Source: Pseudomonadota bacterium (GTDB lineage Bacteria; Pseudomonadota; Alphaproteobacteria; Rhodobacterales; Rhodobacteraceae). Taken from it: DNA of 13,342 nt. The stretch is taken from NCBI GenBank assembly GCA_021813645.1, contig JAKAJW010000330.1, positions 1 to 13,342 on the forward strand, given 5' to 3'. The notes under the pieces are model-generated. The model was not told the origin of the DNA and did no database searches. It was given only the letters and a program-made list of their open reading frames with translations. Of the stretch, positions 1 through 6,768 are shown piece after piece; within the stretch, counting starts at the first letter, position 1, and the number at the start of each line of letters is the position of its first letter. The translations under genes were made by a program, and so were the position numbers.

Positions 1-1095
1 GTCGGTCTTCTGGATGGCGTCGCGCACGGTCGAACGGTTGACCGGCTTGCCTGCCTTCGCCACGTCGGCCACGGCGTTCAGGATGACCTCGGCCGCGTCA
101 TAGGCGGTGATGGCATAGTCGCTGGGCTGCTTGCCGAACTTGTCCGAGTAGGCCTTTTCCCAAGGCACCAGGGTGGCTTCGTCGAGCAGGTGCGGTGCGG
201 CGATGGTCGCGTACCAGCCTTCGACCGCGGGGAAGCCGGCGCCGGTCAAGAGGTCGGCGCCATACATGCCGTCGCCGCCGCCTTTGATCATCTTGGGCAC
301 GATCTCGAAGGATTGCTTGATCAGCTTCACCCCAGCCTGGCCGACGCCGCCGTAGTAGATCGCGTCGGGGTTCAGGCCTTTGATCTTGGTGAGGATGGTC
401 GTGTAGTCGGCTTCCTTCGGGTCGAGCTGGTCATGGCCGAGCACCTTGATGCCGATCTTCTTGGCCTGGGCTTCGAAGGCATTCGCCAGGCCCACGCCGT
501 AGGCGCCGCTGTCGTCGAGGATATAGACCGACTTCACATGCAGGGTGTCCTTGTAGAAGTTGGCCATGTTCGGGCCCTGGAAGGCGTCGGTGGTCACCGT
601 GCGGAAATAAACCGCCTTGCCCTTCGGACGATACTGGCCGGCGAAGGCCGGGTTGGTGATGTCGGGATTGGTCGACGCCGGCGTGACGGTGGCCATGTCG
701 GCCTGGCTCAGGATCGGCGACATCGCCTTGCCGTCGCCGCTCATCTCCGGGCCGACGAGGGCGACCACCTTGGGATCCGAGATGAACTTCTTGGCGTTGG
801 TCGCGGCCTGGGCCGGGTCGTATTGGCCGGCGGTCGCGGTGGCATTGTCGAGGATCATCGGCTCGAACGTGTAGCCCGGCACCATCATCTTGGCGTTGGC
901 CTGATCGATCGCGAGCAGCGCGCCGTCCTTGATGAGCGCGGCGCTTTCGGCGTCGGCGCCGGTGAGCGGCAGCGAGATGCCGATCTTCACCGTCTTGTCC
1001 GCCGCCTGAGCGCCGCCTGCGGCGGCCGTCAGGGCCGCGGCCGCCAGCGCCGCCATCGCCAGCCGCGCGGCCTTGCCGGAATTGTACTTCGTCAT
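1..1095 (-). CDS. Branched-chain amino-acid-type ABC transporter periplasmic binding protein (partial, C-terminus off window)
   Basis: Reading frame on the minus strand opens with ATG at 1095 and stays open for 365 codons to the window edge, so the C-terminus is missing. Residues 1-31 form a signal peptide: basic start, Ala/Leu-rich core and an AQA-AD cleavage site. The mature part starts VKIGISLPLTG and continues as a type I periplasmic binding fold (Peripla_BP_6, LivJ-like), with features such as ALVGPEMSGD, TPASTNPDITNP, YFRTVTTDAFQG and PDAIYYGGVGQAG. Such proteins capture leucine, isoleucine, valine or other ligands, including aromatic acids, and deliver them to a LivHMGF permease, whose genes would lie to the left. 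GGGGAG lies about 8 nt before the start. The ligand cannot be told from sequence. The neighbouring LysR gene and the DadA-like oxidase suggest an amino acid; the gal cluster would allow an aromatic acid. Family assignment is firm, substrate is not. Confidence 0.93.
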   Translation of the reverse strand, partial: MTKYNSGKAARLAMAALAAAALTAAAGGAQAADKTVKIGISLPLTGADAESAALIKDGALLAIDQANAKMMVPGYTFEPMILDNATATAGQYDPAQAATNAKKFISDPKVVALVGPEMSGDGKAMSPILSQADMATVTPASTNPDITNPAFAGQYRPKGKAVYFRTVTTDAFQGPNMANFYKDTLHVKSVYILDDSGAYGVGLANAFEAQAKKIGIKVLGHDQLDPKEADYTTILTKIKGLNPDAIYYGGVGQAGVKLIKQSFEIVPKMIKGGGDGMYGADLLTGAGFPAVEGWYATIAAPHLLDEATLVPWEKAYSDKFGKQPSDYAITAYDAAEVILNAVADVAKAGKPVNRSTVRDAIQKTD

Positions 1096-1393
1096 TCTTG
1101 ACTCCCCGTGTTGAAGGCTTCGGGCTCTTTGGCCCTTTGAGGCGCCGCCCCGGTCGGGGGCCGGCTCGGTTCTCGCGCCCGCCGCGGCCCCGGAGGGCGG
1201 TGCGGAGGGTTCGAGCACATGGCCGAAATCGTTGGCGGATATCGGCGGAAATGGAACGTTGGTAATTTCGCTTTCGAAATGCAGGAAAACTGCGGTTCGC
1301 CGCAGCACCGAGCAACAGGCGCAGGGCGGCAGGGCCGGGATGGATTCCGGCCGGCCGAAACGGTGCGGGACTCTTTATCTTTGGGTGGTCTCG
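1096..1393. promoter_or_regulatory. Intergenic region: promoter region of the ABC binding-protein gene and 3' end of the LysR gene
   Basis: This 298-bp stretch has no credible gene. Short frames on the plus strand here start inside it and run antisense into the LysR gene. It must hold the promoter of the minus-strand binding-protein gene. It contains three perfect dyads: ATTTCG-4 nt-CGAAAT (1265-1280), CTGCGG-4 nt-CCGCAG (1290-1305) and GGCCGG-8 nt-CCGGCC (1333-1352). The second looks like a terminator and the first could be an operator. I could not assign a -35/-10 pair with confidence. Confidence 0.5.
1286..1305 (-). terminator. Candidate intrinsic terminator after the LysR gene
   Basis: Read on the minus strand, a perfect 6-bp GC-rich stem (CTGCGG/CCGCAG) closed by a 4-nt loop is followed at once by TTTT. 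It lies 88 nt past the stop codon of the minus-strand LysR gene and would separate that transcript from the ABC binding-protein gene. The U-tract is short, so termination may be weak. Confidence 0.4.
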
Positions 1394-2284
1394 TCAGGAG
1401 ACGGAGAAATAGCCTTTGGCGCGCGCCACGCTGACCGCCTCGGTCACGAAGGCGCGGATCAGCGGCAGACGGCTTGAGCTTTTCGACCAGAGGATGCCGA
1501 TGTTGCGTGCCGAGACGCCGGCCAGCCGGATCCGGCGCACCGTCGTGCCCAGCGGCCAGGGCGGCAGCCAGTCAGGGATCAGCGCGACGCCAAGGCCGCG
1601 GCCGACCGCCGTGGTGATGGCCGCGACCGAGTCGATCTCGTAGCGTTCCTGCGGGCGGACCTTCAGCTTGCGCAGATACTGGTCGACCGCGCGGCCGCCC
1701 CAATGGTTGCGATCATAGCGGATGAAGGGTTCGCGCTCGAGGATCCCGCGCGGATCGCTGTCGGTGACGGCCGGCGGCGTGATGAGCAACATCTGCTCGC
1801 GTCGGAGCAGCCGCCAGTCGAGCGTCTTCGGCAGGGTGAACTGGGGCTGCACCTGGATCGCGGCGTCGAGATTGCCTTCGGCCACTGCGGCGTGCAGCTC
1901 GCTCGACCGGCCGGGGGCGATGTAGAGTTCCAGCTGCGGCCGGTTCTTTTGCAGCGTCACCAGCAGGTCGGGCAGCAGCCCGCCGACCGCCGTCGGGATC
2001 ACCCCGATCCGCAGCAGGCCGGTCTCGCAATCGGCCGCCGTGGCCGCCTTCACCTCGCTTTCGACCGCCAGCAGGCGGCGCACGTCGGGCAGGATCGCCG
2101 AGCCGGCGACGGTGGGCCGCATCGAATGGCCCGAGCGGTGGATCAGCGATTGGCCGATCTCGTCTTCCAGCGCGCGGATGCGCTGGACCACGGCGGAAGG
2201 CGTGATGTTCAGTCTGCGCGCGGTTTCGGCAAGCGAGGAGGTCTCGACGACTGTCAGCAGCGTCTGCAGGTAGCGCGTTTCCAT
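1394..2284 (-). CDS. LysR-family transcriptional regulator
   Basis: A 296-residue protein of normal LysR length. Residues 1-60 form the winged HTH (LQTLLTVVETSSLAETARRL, then NITPSAVVQRIRALEDEIGQ, then the wing IHRSGHSMRPTVAG). Residues about 90-290 form the periplasmic-binding-protein-like effector domain, beginning GLLRIGVIPTAVGGLLPDLL. AAGGAT sits about 7 nt before the ATG at 2284. It is transcribed alone, 298 bp upstream of the ABC binding-protein gene and in the same direction, so that gene is the nearest candidate target. LysR proteins usually regulate an adjacent or divergent gene in response to a small ligand, but nothing in the sequence names the ligand. Family certain, role open. 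Confidence 0.93.
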   Translation of the reverse strand: METRYLQTLLTVVETSSLAETARRLNITPSAVVQRIRALEDEIGQSLIHRSGHSMRPTVAGSAILPDVRRLLAVESEVKAATAADCETGLLRIGVIPTAVGGLLPDLLVTLQKNRPQLELYIAPGRSSELHAAVAEGNLDAAIQVQPQFTLPKTLDWRLLRREQMLLITPPAVTDSDPRGILEREPFIRYDRNHWGGRAVDQYLRKLKVRPQERYEIDSVAAITTAVGRGLGVALIPDWLPPWPLGTTVRRIRLAGVSARNIGILWSKSSSRLPLIRAFVTEAVSVARAKGYFSVS

Positions 2285-2540
2285 CGGCCTATCCTTGATC
2301 GCAAAGACAGGCGTAAACCTAGACCCGGCCGGACGCGCCGGTTAAGCCGGACTTGGCGGGCCATCGGCTGGAGCCGGCATCCGCCTAAGGCGCGGGCATT
2401 TCCACCGCGCGCGCCGCATATCGGATCGAAATGCAAAGGCATTCGGCTCGGTTCTGCCGGAGCCGGGGGCGAATCTTCCGTGCGAACGTCGGCCGGAGGC
2501 AAGGATTGGCGCCCTTGCGGCGCCGCGCCGCCCGGCGCGG
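2285..2540. promoter_or_regulatory. Intergenic region upstream of LysR, downstream of the GntR gene
   Basis: A 256-bp stretch that must hold the LysR promoter, near 2290-2340 and reading leftward, and the end of the GntR transcript. A small imperfect hairpin (AATGC-AAAG-GCATT, 2430-2443) is present but has no T-tract on the minus strand. No gene is supported. Confidence 0.35.
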
Positions 2541-3239
2541 CTAGTCGGCCGATGGGTAGCTGTGCGCCCGCGGATCGGGCGGCTCGGTCACGTAGAGGTT
2601 GGAATAGCCCTCGCGCACCGAGGCCACGATCTGATCCATCCGTTTGCCGATGTGCTCGCGGATCAGGCGGGCCGCCTCTTCGGCGTCGCGCGCCTCGAGG
2701 GCCTCGATCATGAGCCCGTGTTCGGTTCTGGTCTGGGTCAGGTATTTGGCGACGTCCAGCCAGCGGATGAAGCGGATACGCTCGTTGAGCCGGGCGAGCT
2801 GGAGAACGAGCTCGTCATTGCCCGACAGACGGGCGATCGCGAGGTGGAAGGCTTCGTCGCTGGCGGTCGCCTCGCGGGTGGATTTTCCGGCATCGACCAG
2901 GCAGGGGGGATGTTCCCGCGCCTTCAACGCGGCAATGTCGCTGGCGCTGGCGCGGAGGCAGGCCCGGCGGATGGCGGCCTCTTCGAGGATGGCGCGGGTC
3001 TCATAGAGGTCGAAGATCTCCTGCGGCTCCAGCGGGCGGCAGAAGAAGCCGAGACCGGGGCGGAAATCCAGCAGCCGCTCGCCCACCAGGCGGTTGAGCG
3101 CTTCGCGCAGGGGCGTTCGGCTGACCGCCAGTCTTTGCGCCAGCGCGCCCTCGTTGACCCGCTGGCCCGGTTTCAGATCGAAGCCGACGGCGAGCCGTTT
3201 CAGCTCAAGATAAAGTGTTTCGACACGGGCTTCGGCCAT
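2541..3239 (-). CDS. GntR-family transcriptional regulator, FadR subfamily (FCD domain)
   Basis: A 232-residue protein, the usual length for the family. The N-terminal winged HTH spans about residues 5-72, including the diagnostic GntR recognition stretch LAQRLAVSRTPLREALNRLV and the wing after FRPGLGFF. The rest is an all-helical FCD ligand domain that keeps the likely metal-binding Asp/His set: D and H in SDEAFHLAI, H in RTEHGLM, H in REHIGKR. FCD domains usually bind carboxylates through a metal. The frame is open upstream as far as 3569, but ATG 3239 is preferred: it is preceded by GGAGGG at good spacing and the HTH begins just after it. The gene is divergent from the DadA-like oxidoreductase. 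A CTGTATACAG palindrome of FCD-operator type lies between them, so it probably controls itself and that gene. Confidence 0.93.
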   Translation of the reverse strand: MAEARVETLYLELKRLAVGFDLKPGQRVNEGALAQRLAVSRTPLREALNRLVGERLLDFRPGLGFFCRPLEPQEIFDLYETRAILEEAAIRRACLRASASDIAALKAREHPPCLVDAGKSTREATASDEAFHLAIARLSGNDELVLQLARLNERIRFIRWLDVAKYLTQTRTEHGLMIEALEARDAEEAARLIREHIGKRMDQIVASVREGYSNLYVTEPPDPRAHSYPSAD

Positions 3240-3260
3240 GTTCCCTCCAAGGGCGGCGAC

Positions 3261-3289
3261 TTGACACTGGAATGCGCTGGTTTTCAATA
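3261..3289 (+). promoter_or_regulatory. Candidate sigma70-type promoter reading toward the DadA-like gene
   Basis: TTGACA at 3261-3266, a perfect -35 match, is followed after 17 nt by TCAATA (3284-3289), or CAATAT one base later, as a moderate -10. The start would fall near 3296-3298, directly at the CTGTATACAG palindrome. This is consistent with repression by the GntR protein. Position and match are seen; activity is inferred. Confidence 0.35.
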
Positions 3290-3296
3290 TGCAGAG

Positions 3297-3306
3297 CTGT
3301 ATACAG
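3297..3306. promoter_or_regulatory. Putative GntR/FCD operator CTGTATACAG
   Basis: A perfect 10-bp palindrome with a GTATAC core, matching the GT...AC half-site pattern typical of FadR-subfamily operators. It lies 58 bp upstream of the GntR start codon and just downstream of the plus-strand -10 candidate. It could therefore serve both autoregulation and repression of the divergent gene. Confidence 0.45.
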
Positions 3307-3600
3307 GACTTAAGCGAGAGCACGGGGACGATCGGGGCAGGCGGAAGGATCGCGCGATCGCAACGGCCCGCATTGCAATCGCCATCGACACTGCCAAAAA
3401 GATGATATGCAATTGTCATGCCCTTGCCGGTGCAGATCTCGATCATATCGGGCGGGGACCAGCTTGACCATGCAGCGGACGGTGATGGCGTCCGGGGTGG
3501 AAGTTCGTGCAGCCGTGGCTCGCATCGGGTCAAGGCAGGAAGAGGTGACCGCGCGGCCATGCGATGCATCGGCAGCGCCTATTAGCGAGTGGATGGCCGA

Positions 3601-4839
3601 ATGAAGCGTATCGCCATTGTGGGCGCAGGAATCGTCGGGGTTTCGACGGCGATTTGGCTGCAGCGGGCAGGGTACGAAGTGATTCTGTTCGACCGCGCCG
3701 GCGCGGGCAATGGCGCGAGCTACGGCAATGGCGGCGTGCTGGCCCAAGCCAACGTCCTGCCGGTGACCCTGCCGGGCCTGCTGGCCCAGGCCCCGCGGCT
3801 GTTGCTCGACCCGAACCAGCCGCTGTTCCTGAAATGGCGCAACCTGCCGGGCCTGTTGCCCTGGCTGTGGCGTTATGTGAGCCATTCGCGGCCGAAAGAG
3901 GTGCGCCGGATCGCCGCGGCGCTGCAGCCGATCATCGGCACTGCGCTGACCGATCACCTGTCCCTGGCGGCCGGCACCGGCGCGGAACGGTACATCGCGC
4001 CCTGCGACTATGTCTTTCTCTACCAGAACCGGGCGAAGTTCGACCGTGACGCGTTCGGCTGGGCGATCCGGCGCGAACATGGCCATCATTGGCAAGAGCT
4101 TTCCGGGCCCGAGCTGCGCGACTACGAGGCGGCCTTTGCCCGCGGTTTCGGTTTCGCCGCCTGCCTGGACGGGCATGGGCGGATCAAGGATCCGGGGGCC
4201 TACGTCAAGGCCCTGGCCAAGCATGTCGAGGCGAAGGGCGGCCGGATCATTACGGCCGAGGTGGAGGATTTGGCCCGCGAATCGGGCCGGGTGACCGGGG
4301 TGCGGGCCGGCGGCGAGTTCATGGCCTGCGATGCGGTGGTGATCGCCGCCGGCGCCTGGTCGAGCGTGCTGACCCGCAAGCTTGGGCTCGACATTCCGCT
4401 GCAGAGCGAACGCGGCTATCACGTCGAGCTGTGGGAGCCGAACCTGATGCCGCGGGCCGCGGTGATGGTGGCGGAGCGGAAATTCGTCATCACGCCGATG
4501 GACGGACGGCTGCGGATCGCCGGGGCGATGGAATTCGGCGGGCTGCAGGCGCCGCCGTCGCGCGGACCGATCGCCATGCTGAAACAGCAGATCCGCGAGG
4601 TGATGCCGGGGCTGCGCTGGAAGCGCGAGACCGACTGGATGGGGCATCGGCCCGCGCCGACGGATTCGATTCCGGTGATCGGCGCGGTGCCGGGGGTCGC
4701 GGGCGCCTGGCTCGGCTTCGGACATCATCACGTCGGCATGACCGGCGGGCCGAAGACCGGACGGCTGCTGGCGCAGATGATCTCGGGCCAAGCGCCGGAG
4801 ATCGAGATGGCGCCCTACGCGCCGCAGCGCCAGTTCTGA
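3601..4839 (+). CDS. FAD-dependent D-amino-acid dehydrogenase / DadA-like oxidoreductase
   Basis: A 412-residue DAO-superfamily flavoprotein. The N-terminus has the dinucleotide-binding motif (IAIVGAGIVGVSTAIWLQ), followed by FDRAGAGNGASYGNGGVLAQ, typical of DadA-type enzymes. The C-terminus carries the FAD-contacting segment GHRPAPTDSIPVIGAVPG and GFGHHHVGMTGGPKTG. There is no signal peptide. Enzymes of this family oxidise D-amino or secondary amino acids (also hydroxyproline-type substrates) to imino acids and pass electrons to quinone. The substrate is not determined here. ATG 3601 is chosen because GAGTGG lies about 8 nt upstream and the Rossmann strand starts straight after it; an in-frame GTG at 3589 lacks a Shine-Dalgarno. 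The divergent GntR gene is the likely regulator. The stop lies 7 bp from the convergent aldolase stop, with no obvious terminator. Confidence 0.9.
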   Translation: MKRIAIVGAGIVGVSTAIWLQRAGYEVILFDRAGAGNGASYGNGGVLAQANVLPVTLPGLLAQAPRLLLDPNQPLFLKWRNLPGLLPWLWRYVSHSRPKEVRRIAAALQPIIGTALTDHLSLAAGTGAERYIAPCDYVFLYQNRAKFDRDAFGWAIRREHGHHWQELSGPELRDYEAAFARGFGFAACLDGHGRIKDPGAYVKALAKHVEAKGGRIITAEVEDLARESGRVTGVRAGGEFMACDAVVIAAGAWSSVLTRKLGLDIPLQSERGYHVELWEPNLMPRAAVMVAERKFVITPMDGRLRIAGAMEFGGLQAPPSRGPIAMLKQQIREVMPGLRWKRETDWMGHRPAPTDSIPVIGAVPGVAGAWLGFGHHHVGMTGGPKTGRLLAQMISGQAPEIEMAPYAPQRQF

Positions 4840-4846
4840 ACGCCGG

Positions 4847-5500
4847 TCAGTCGGCGGCGGCGTAGCTGAGCGCGGCCATCTTCTGGCGGACGCGCTCGAT
4901 CTCGTCATCGGGCAACACTGGCGGCTCGCCCAGCGTCAGCGCGGCGAGATACATATGGGCGAGCGTCTCGATTTCGACAGCACGGGCCAGCGCGGCGGCG
5001 AAGGAGCTGCCGAGCGCGATCAGCCCGTGGTGACCGAGCAGGCAGGCGGTGCGGTCCTCGAGCGCCTCGAGCGCGGCCTCGGACAATTCCTGGGTGCCGA
5101 AGGTGGCATAGCGCGCGCAGCGGACGGTCGGGCCGCCGGCGACCGCGACCATGTAGTGGAAAGCCGGGATCGGCCGCATCTGGGTGGCGAGCGCGGTGGC
5201 ATGGATCGAGTGGCAGTGCAGCACCACCGAGACGTCGGGCCGAGCGGCGAGGATGTCGCGGTGAAAGCGCCATTCGGATGAGGGTCGTCGCGAGCCGTTG
5301 CTGGTTCCGTCGGGGTTCAGCACCACGAGGTCTTCGGGCTGCATCCGTTCGTAGGCGAGCGAGGTGGGGGTGATCAGGATGCCGTCGTCGCAGCGCAGGG
5401 AGAGGTTGCCCGAGGTGCCCTGGTTGAGGCCGGTGGCATTCATCTGCCGGCAGGTCTCCACCATTTCGCGGCGCAGGGCGGCATCGCTGGTCAGGGTCAT
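4847..5500 (-). CDS. Class II aldolase, FucA/Ald2 type (candidate 5-methylthioribulose- or 5-deoxyribulose-1-phosphate aldolase)
   Basis: A 217-residue zinc-dependent class II aldolase. Motifs in order: GTSGNLSLR phosphate loop (28-36), ILITPTSL (41-48), SSEWRFH with Glu76, LHCHSIHA with His95 and His97, and LLGHHGLIALG with His158. These match the E. coli FucA set E73/H92/H94/H155 at a constant offset of three. FucA-type enzymes split ketose-1-phosphates into DHAP and an aldehyde. It is the second gene of a minus-strand pair, 20 bp after the mtnA-type isomerase. In Rhodospirillum rubrum and some E. coli, this pairing makes the DHAP shunt, which converts methylthioribose- or 5-deoxyribose-1-phosphate to DHAP plus an aldehyde. 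GAGGAG 7 nt before the ATG at 5500 fixes the start. L-fuculose-phosphate aldolase remains possible, but no other fucose gene is nearby. Confidence 0.88.
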   Translation of the reverse strand: MTLTSDAALRREMVETCRQMNATGLNQGTSGNLSLRCDDGILITPTSLAYERMQPEDLVVLNPDGTSNGSRRPSSEWRFHRDILAARPDVSVVLHCHSIHATALATQMRPIPAFHYMVAVAGGPTVRCARYATFGTQELSEAALEALEDRTACLLGHHGLIALGSSFAAALARAVEIETLAHMYLAALTLGEPPVLPDDEIERVRQKMAALSYAAAD

Positions 5501-5520
5501 TCTCGGCTCCTCAGGAAGGC

Positions 5521-6618
5521 TTAGCACTGGCGCTCGGGGAAGAGCGAGGCGAGGCCGGCGCGCGTGGCGGGTGCCAGGCCGCGTTCGGTGATCAGGCCGG
5601 TGACCAGCCGGGCGGGGGTGACGTCGAAGGCCGGATTGGCGGCCGGCGTGGCCTCTGGCGAGATGCGCACCCGGGTCAGCGCGCCGGCGGGATCGCGGCC
5701 CTGAACCTCAGACACCTCGGCCTCGGCGCGTTCCTCGATCGGGATTTCGCCCAGCCCATCGGATAGCGACCAGTCGATCGTCGGCGAGGGCAGCGCGACG
5801 TAGAAGGGCACCTGGTTGTCATGGGCGGCGAGCGCCTTCAGATAGGTGCCGATCTTGTTGCAGACATCGCCGGTGGCCGTGGTCCGGTCGGTGCCGACGA
5901 TCACCATGTCCACCTGCCCGTGCTGCATCAGATGGCCGCCGGCGTTGTCGACGATCAGCCGGTGCGACACGCCCTGGCCGGCCATTTCCCAGGCGGTGAG
6001 CTGGGCGCCCTGGTTGCGCGGGCGGGTTTCGTCGACCCAGACATGAATCGGGATGCCGGCCTCATGGGCCAGATAGATCGGCGCGGTGGCGGTGCCGTAA
6101 TCGACCGTGGCGAGCCAGCCGGCATTGCAATGGGTGAGGATGTTGACCGGCGCGCCGGCCGGCTTGGCCGCCGCGATCCGCCGGATGATCTCGAGCCCGT
6201 GCCGGCCGATGGCGCGGTTGATCTCGACGTCTTCGGCGGCGATTGCGGCGGCCCGGGCATAGGCGGCGGCGGCGCGTTCGGCGGGCGGCAGCGGGCGCAG
6301 CCGGCCGCGCAGATCGTCGAGCGCCCAGCGAAGGTTCACCGCCGTCGGCCGGGTGGACTGCAGCAGATCGGCGGCAGCCTCGAGCGCCGTGTCGGAGGCG
6401 TCCTCGGTCATCCGGAAGGCCAGACCGTAGGCTGCGGTGACGCCGATCAGGGGCGCGCCGCGCACCCACATTTCTGCGATCGCCTGGGCGAAGGCGTCGA
6501 GCCTGTCGAGGGTGACGACGCGGAATTCATGCGGCAGCCAGCGCTGGTCGATGATATCGACCGCGCGGCCGTCGGCGTTCAGCCCAATGGTGGTGTAGTG
6601 CCTATCGCCGACTTTCAT
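5521..6618 (-). CDS. mtnA: S-methyl-5-thioribose-1-phosphate isomerase (or 5-deoxyribose-1-phosphate isomerase)
   Basis: A 365-residue member of the eIF2B-like aldose-1-phosphate isomerase family and full length for MtnA. Visible family features are the substrate loop [34 protein letters not shown] with the catalytic cysteine (Cys164), and [19 protein letters not shown] with the catalytic aspartate (Asp244). These correspond to Cys160 and Asp240 of the B. subtilis enzyme. A further conserved stretch is [14 protein letters not shown]. The reaction converts the ring-closed aldose-1-phosphate to the ketose-1-phosphate. AAGGGGAT lies about 6 nt before ATG 6618. The frame stays open far upstream, but that part is antisense to the AroE-like gene and is not coding. 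The class II aldolase follows in the same operon. No mtnP, mtnK, mtnB-E or methionine-cycle gene is in the window, so methylthioribose versus 5-deoxyribose specificity is undecided. Confidence 0.92.
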   Translation of the reverse strand: MKVGDRHYTTIGLNADGRAVDIIDQRWLPHEFRVVTLDRLDAFAQAIAEMWVRGAPLIGVTAAYGLAFRMTEDASDTALEAAADLLQSTRPTAVNLRWALDDLRGRLRPLPPAERAAAAYARAAAIAAEDVEINRAIGRHGLEIIRRIAAAKPAGAPVNILTHCNAGWLATVDYGTATAPIYLAHEAGIPIHVWVDETRPRNQGAQLTAWEMAGQGVSHRLIVDNAGGHLMQHGQVDMVIVGTDRTTATGDVCNKIGTYLKALAAHDNQVPFYVALPSPTIDWSLSDGLGEIPIEERAEAEVSEVQGRDPAGALTRVRISPEATPAANPAFDVTPARLVTGLITERGLAPATRAGLASLFPERQC

Positions 6619-6768
6619 CCCGATCCCCTTTCGCGCAACCGGGGGCGATTGTTGCGGAAGCTTCGCCCGGCGCCAAGCCCCCCCGAACGCGGGCGGTGGG
6701 CCTTGCGGCTTCCTGCGGGAACGGCGAGGGTTGCTCGGTCGAGGACCGTGCCGGCAAGGGAGCGGCGT
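6619..6768. promoter_or_regulatory. Divergent promoter region between mtnA and the AroE-like gene
   Basis: A 150-bp spacer that must contain both outward promoters. GGGGGC (6641-6646) can pair with GCCCCC (6677-6682) across a 30-nt loop. No SAM-type riboswitch motif or clear -35/-10 pair was recognised. Confidence 0.35.

Larger units (their letters stand above)
3240..3600. promoter_or_regulatory. Divergent control region between the GntR and DadA-like genes
   Basis: A 361-bp gene-free region that is less G+C-rich than its surroundings. Besides the promoter and operator candidates listed separately, it holds the palindromes GATCGCGCGATC (3348-3359), ATTGCAAT (3372-3379) and CAATTG (3410-3415). 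If transcription toward the DadA-like gene starts near 3297, the mRNA would carry a leader of about 300 nt. I recognise no riboswitch. Short frames here on either strand lack supporting start signals or family resemblance. Confidence 0.5.

Noticed and set aside
190..1101. Plus-strand frame of 303 codons at the left edge
   Set aside because: It is antisense to the ABC binding-protein gene, whose signal peptide, fold motifs and start site are clear. The antisense product is a Gly/Arg/His-rich shadow.
2427..2445. Hairpin downstream of the GntR gene as a terminator
   Set aside because: The stem is short with a bulge and no T-tract follows on the minus strand.
3240..3569. N-terminal extension of the GntR protein by 110 residues
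   Set aside because: The extension has no similarity to a domain and would cover the promoter/operator region. GGAGGG and the HTH position support ATG 3239.
3310..4908. Long minus-strand frame (532 codons) antisense to the DadA-like gene
   Set aside because: It is Arg/Pro/His-rich without recognisable domains, lies opposite a clear flavoprotein gene and runs into the regulatory region. It is a shadow frame expected at this GC content.
5821..6768. Upstream extension of the AroE-like gene to 580 residues
   Set aside because: The added part is antisense to mtnA, with Gly/Arg-rich composition and no family match. The AroE fold begins right after ATG 6769.
6619..6768. SAM-type riboswitch before mtnA
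   Set aside because: Expected for a sulfur-salvage gene, but no recognisable SAM-I or SAM-II core was seen in the 150-bp leader, only a loose GC-rich pairing.
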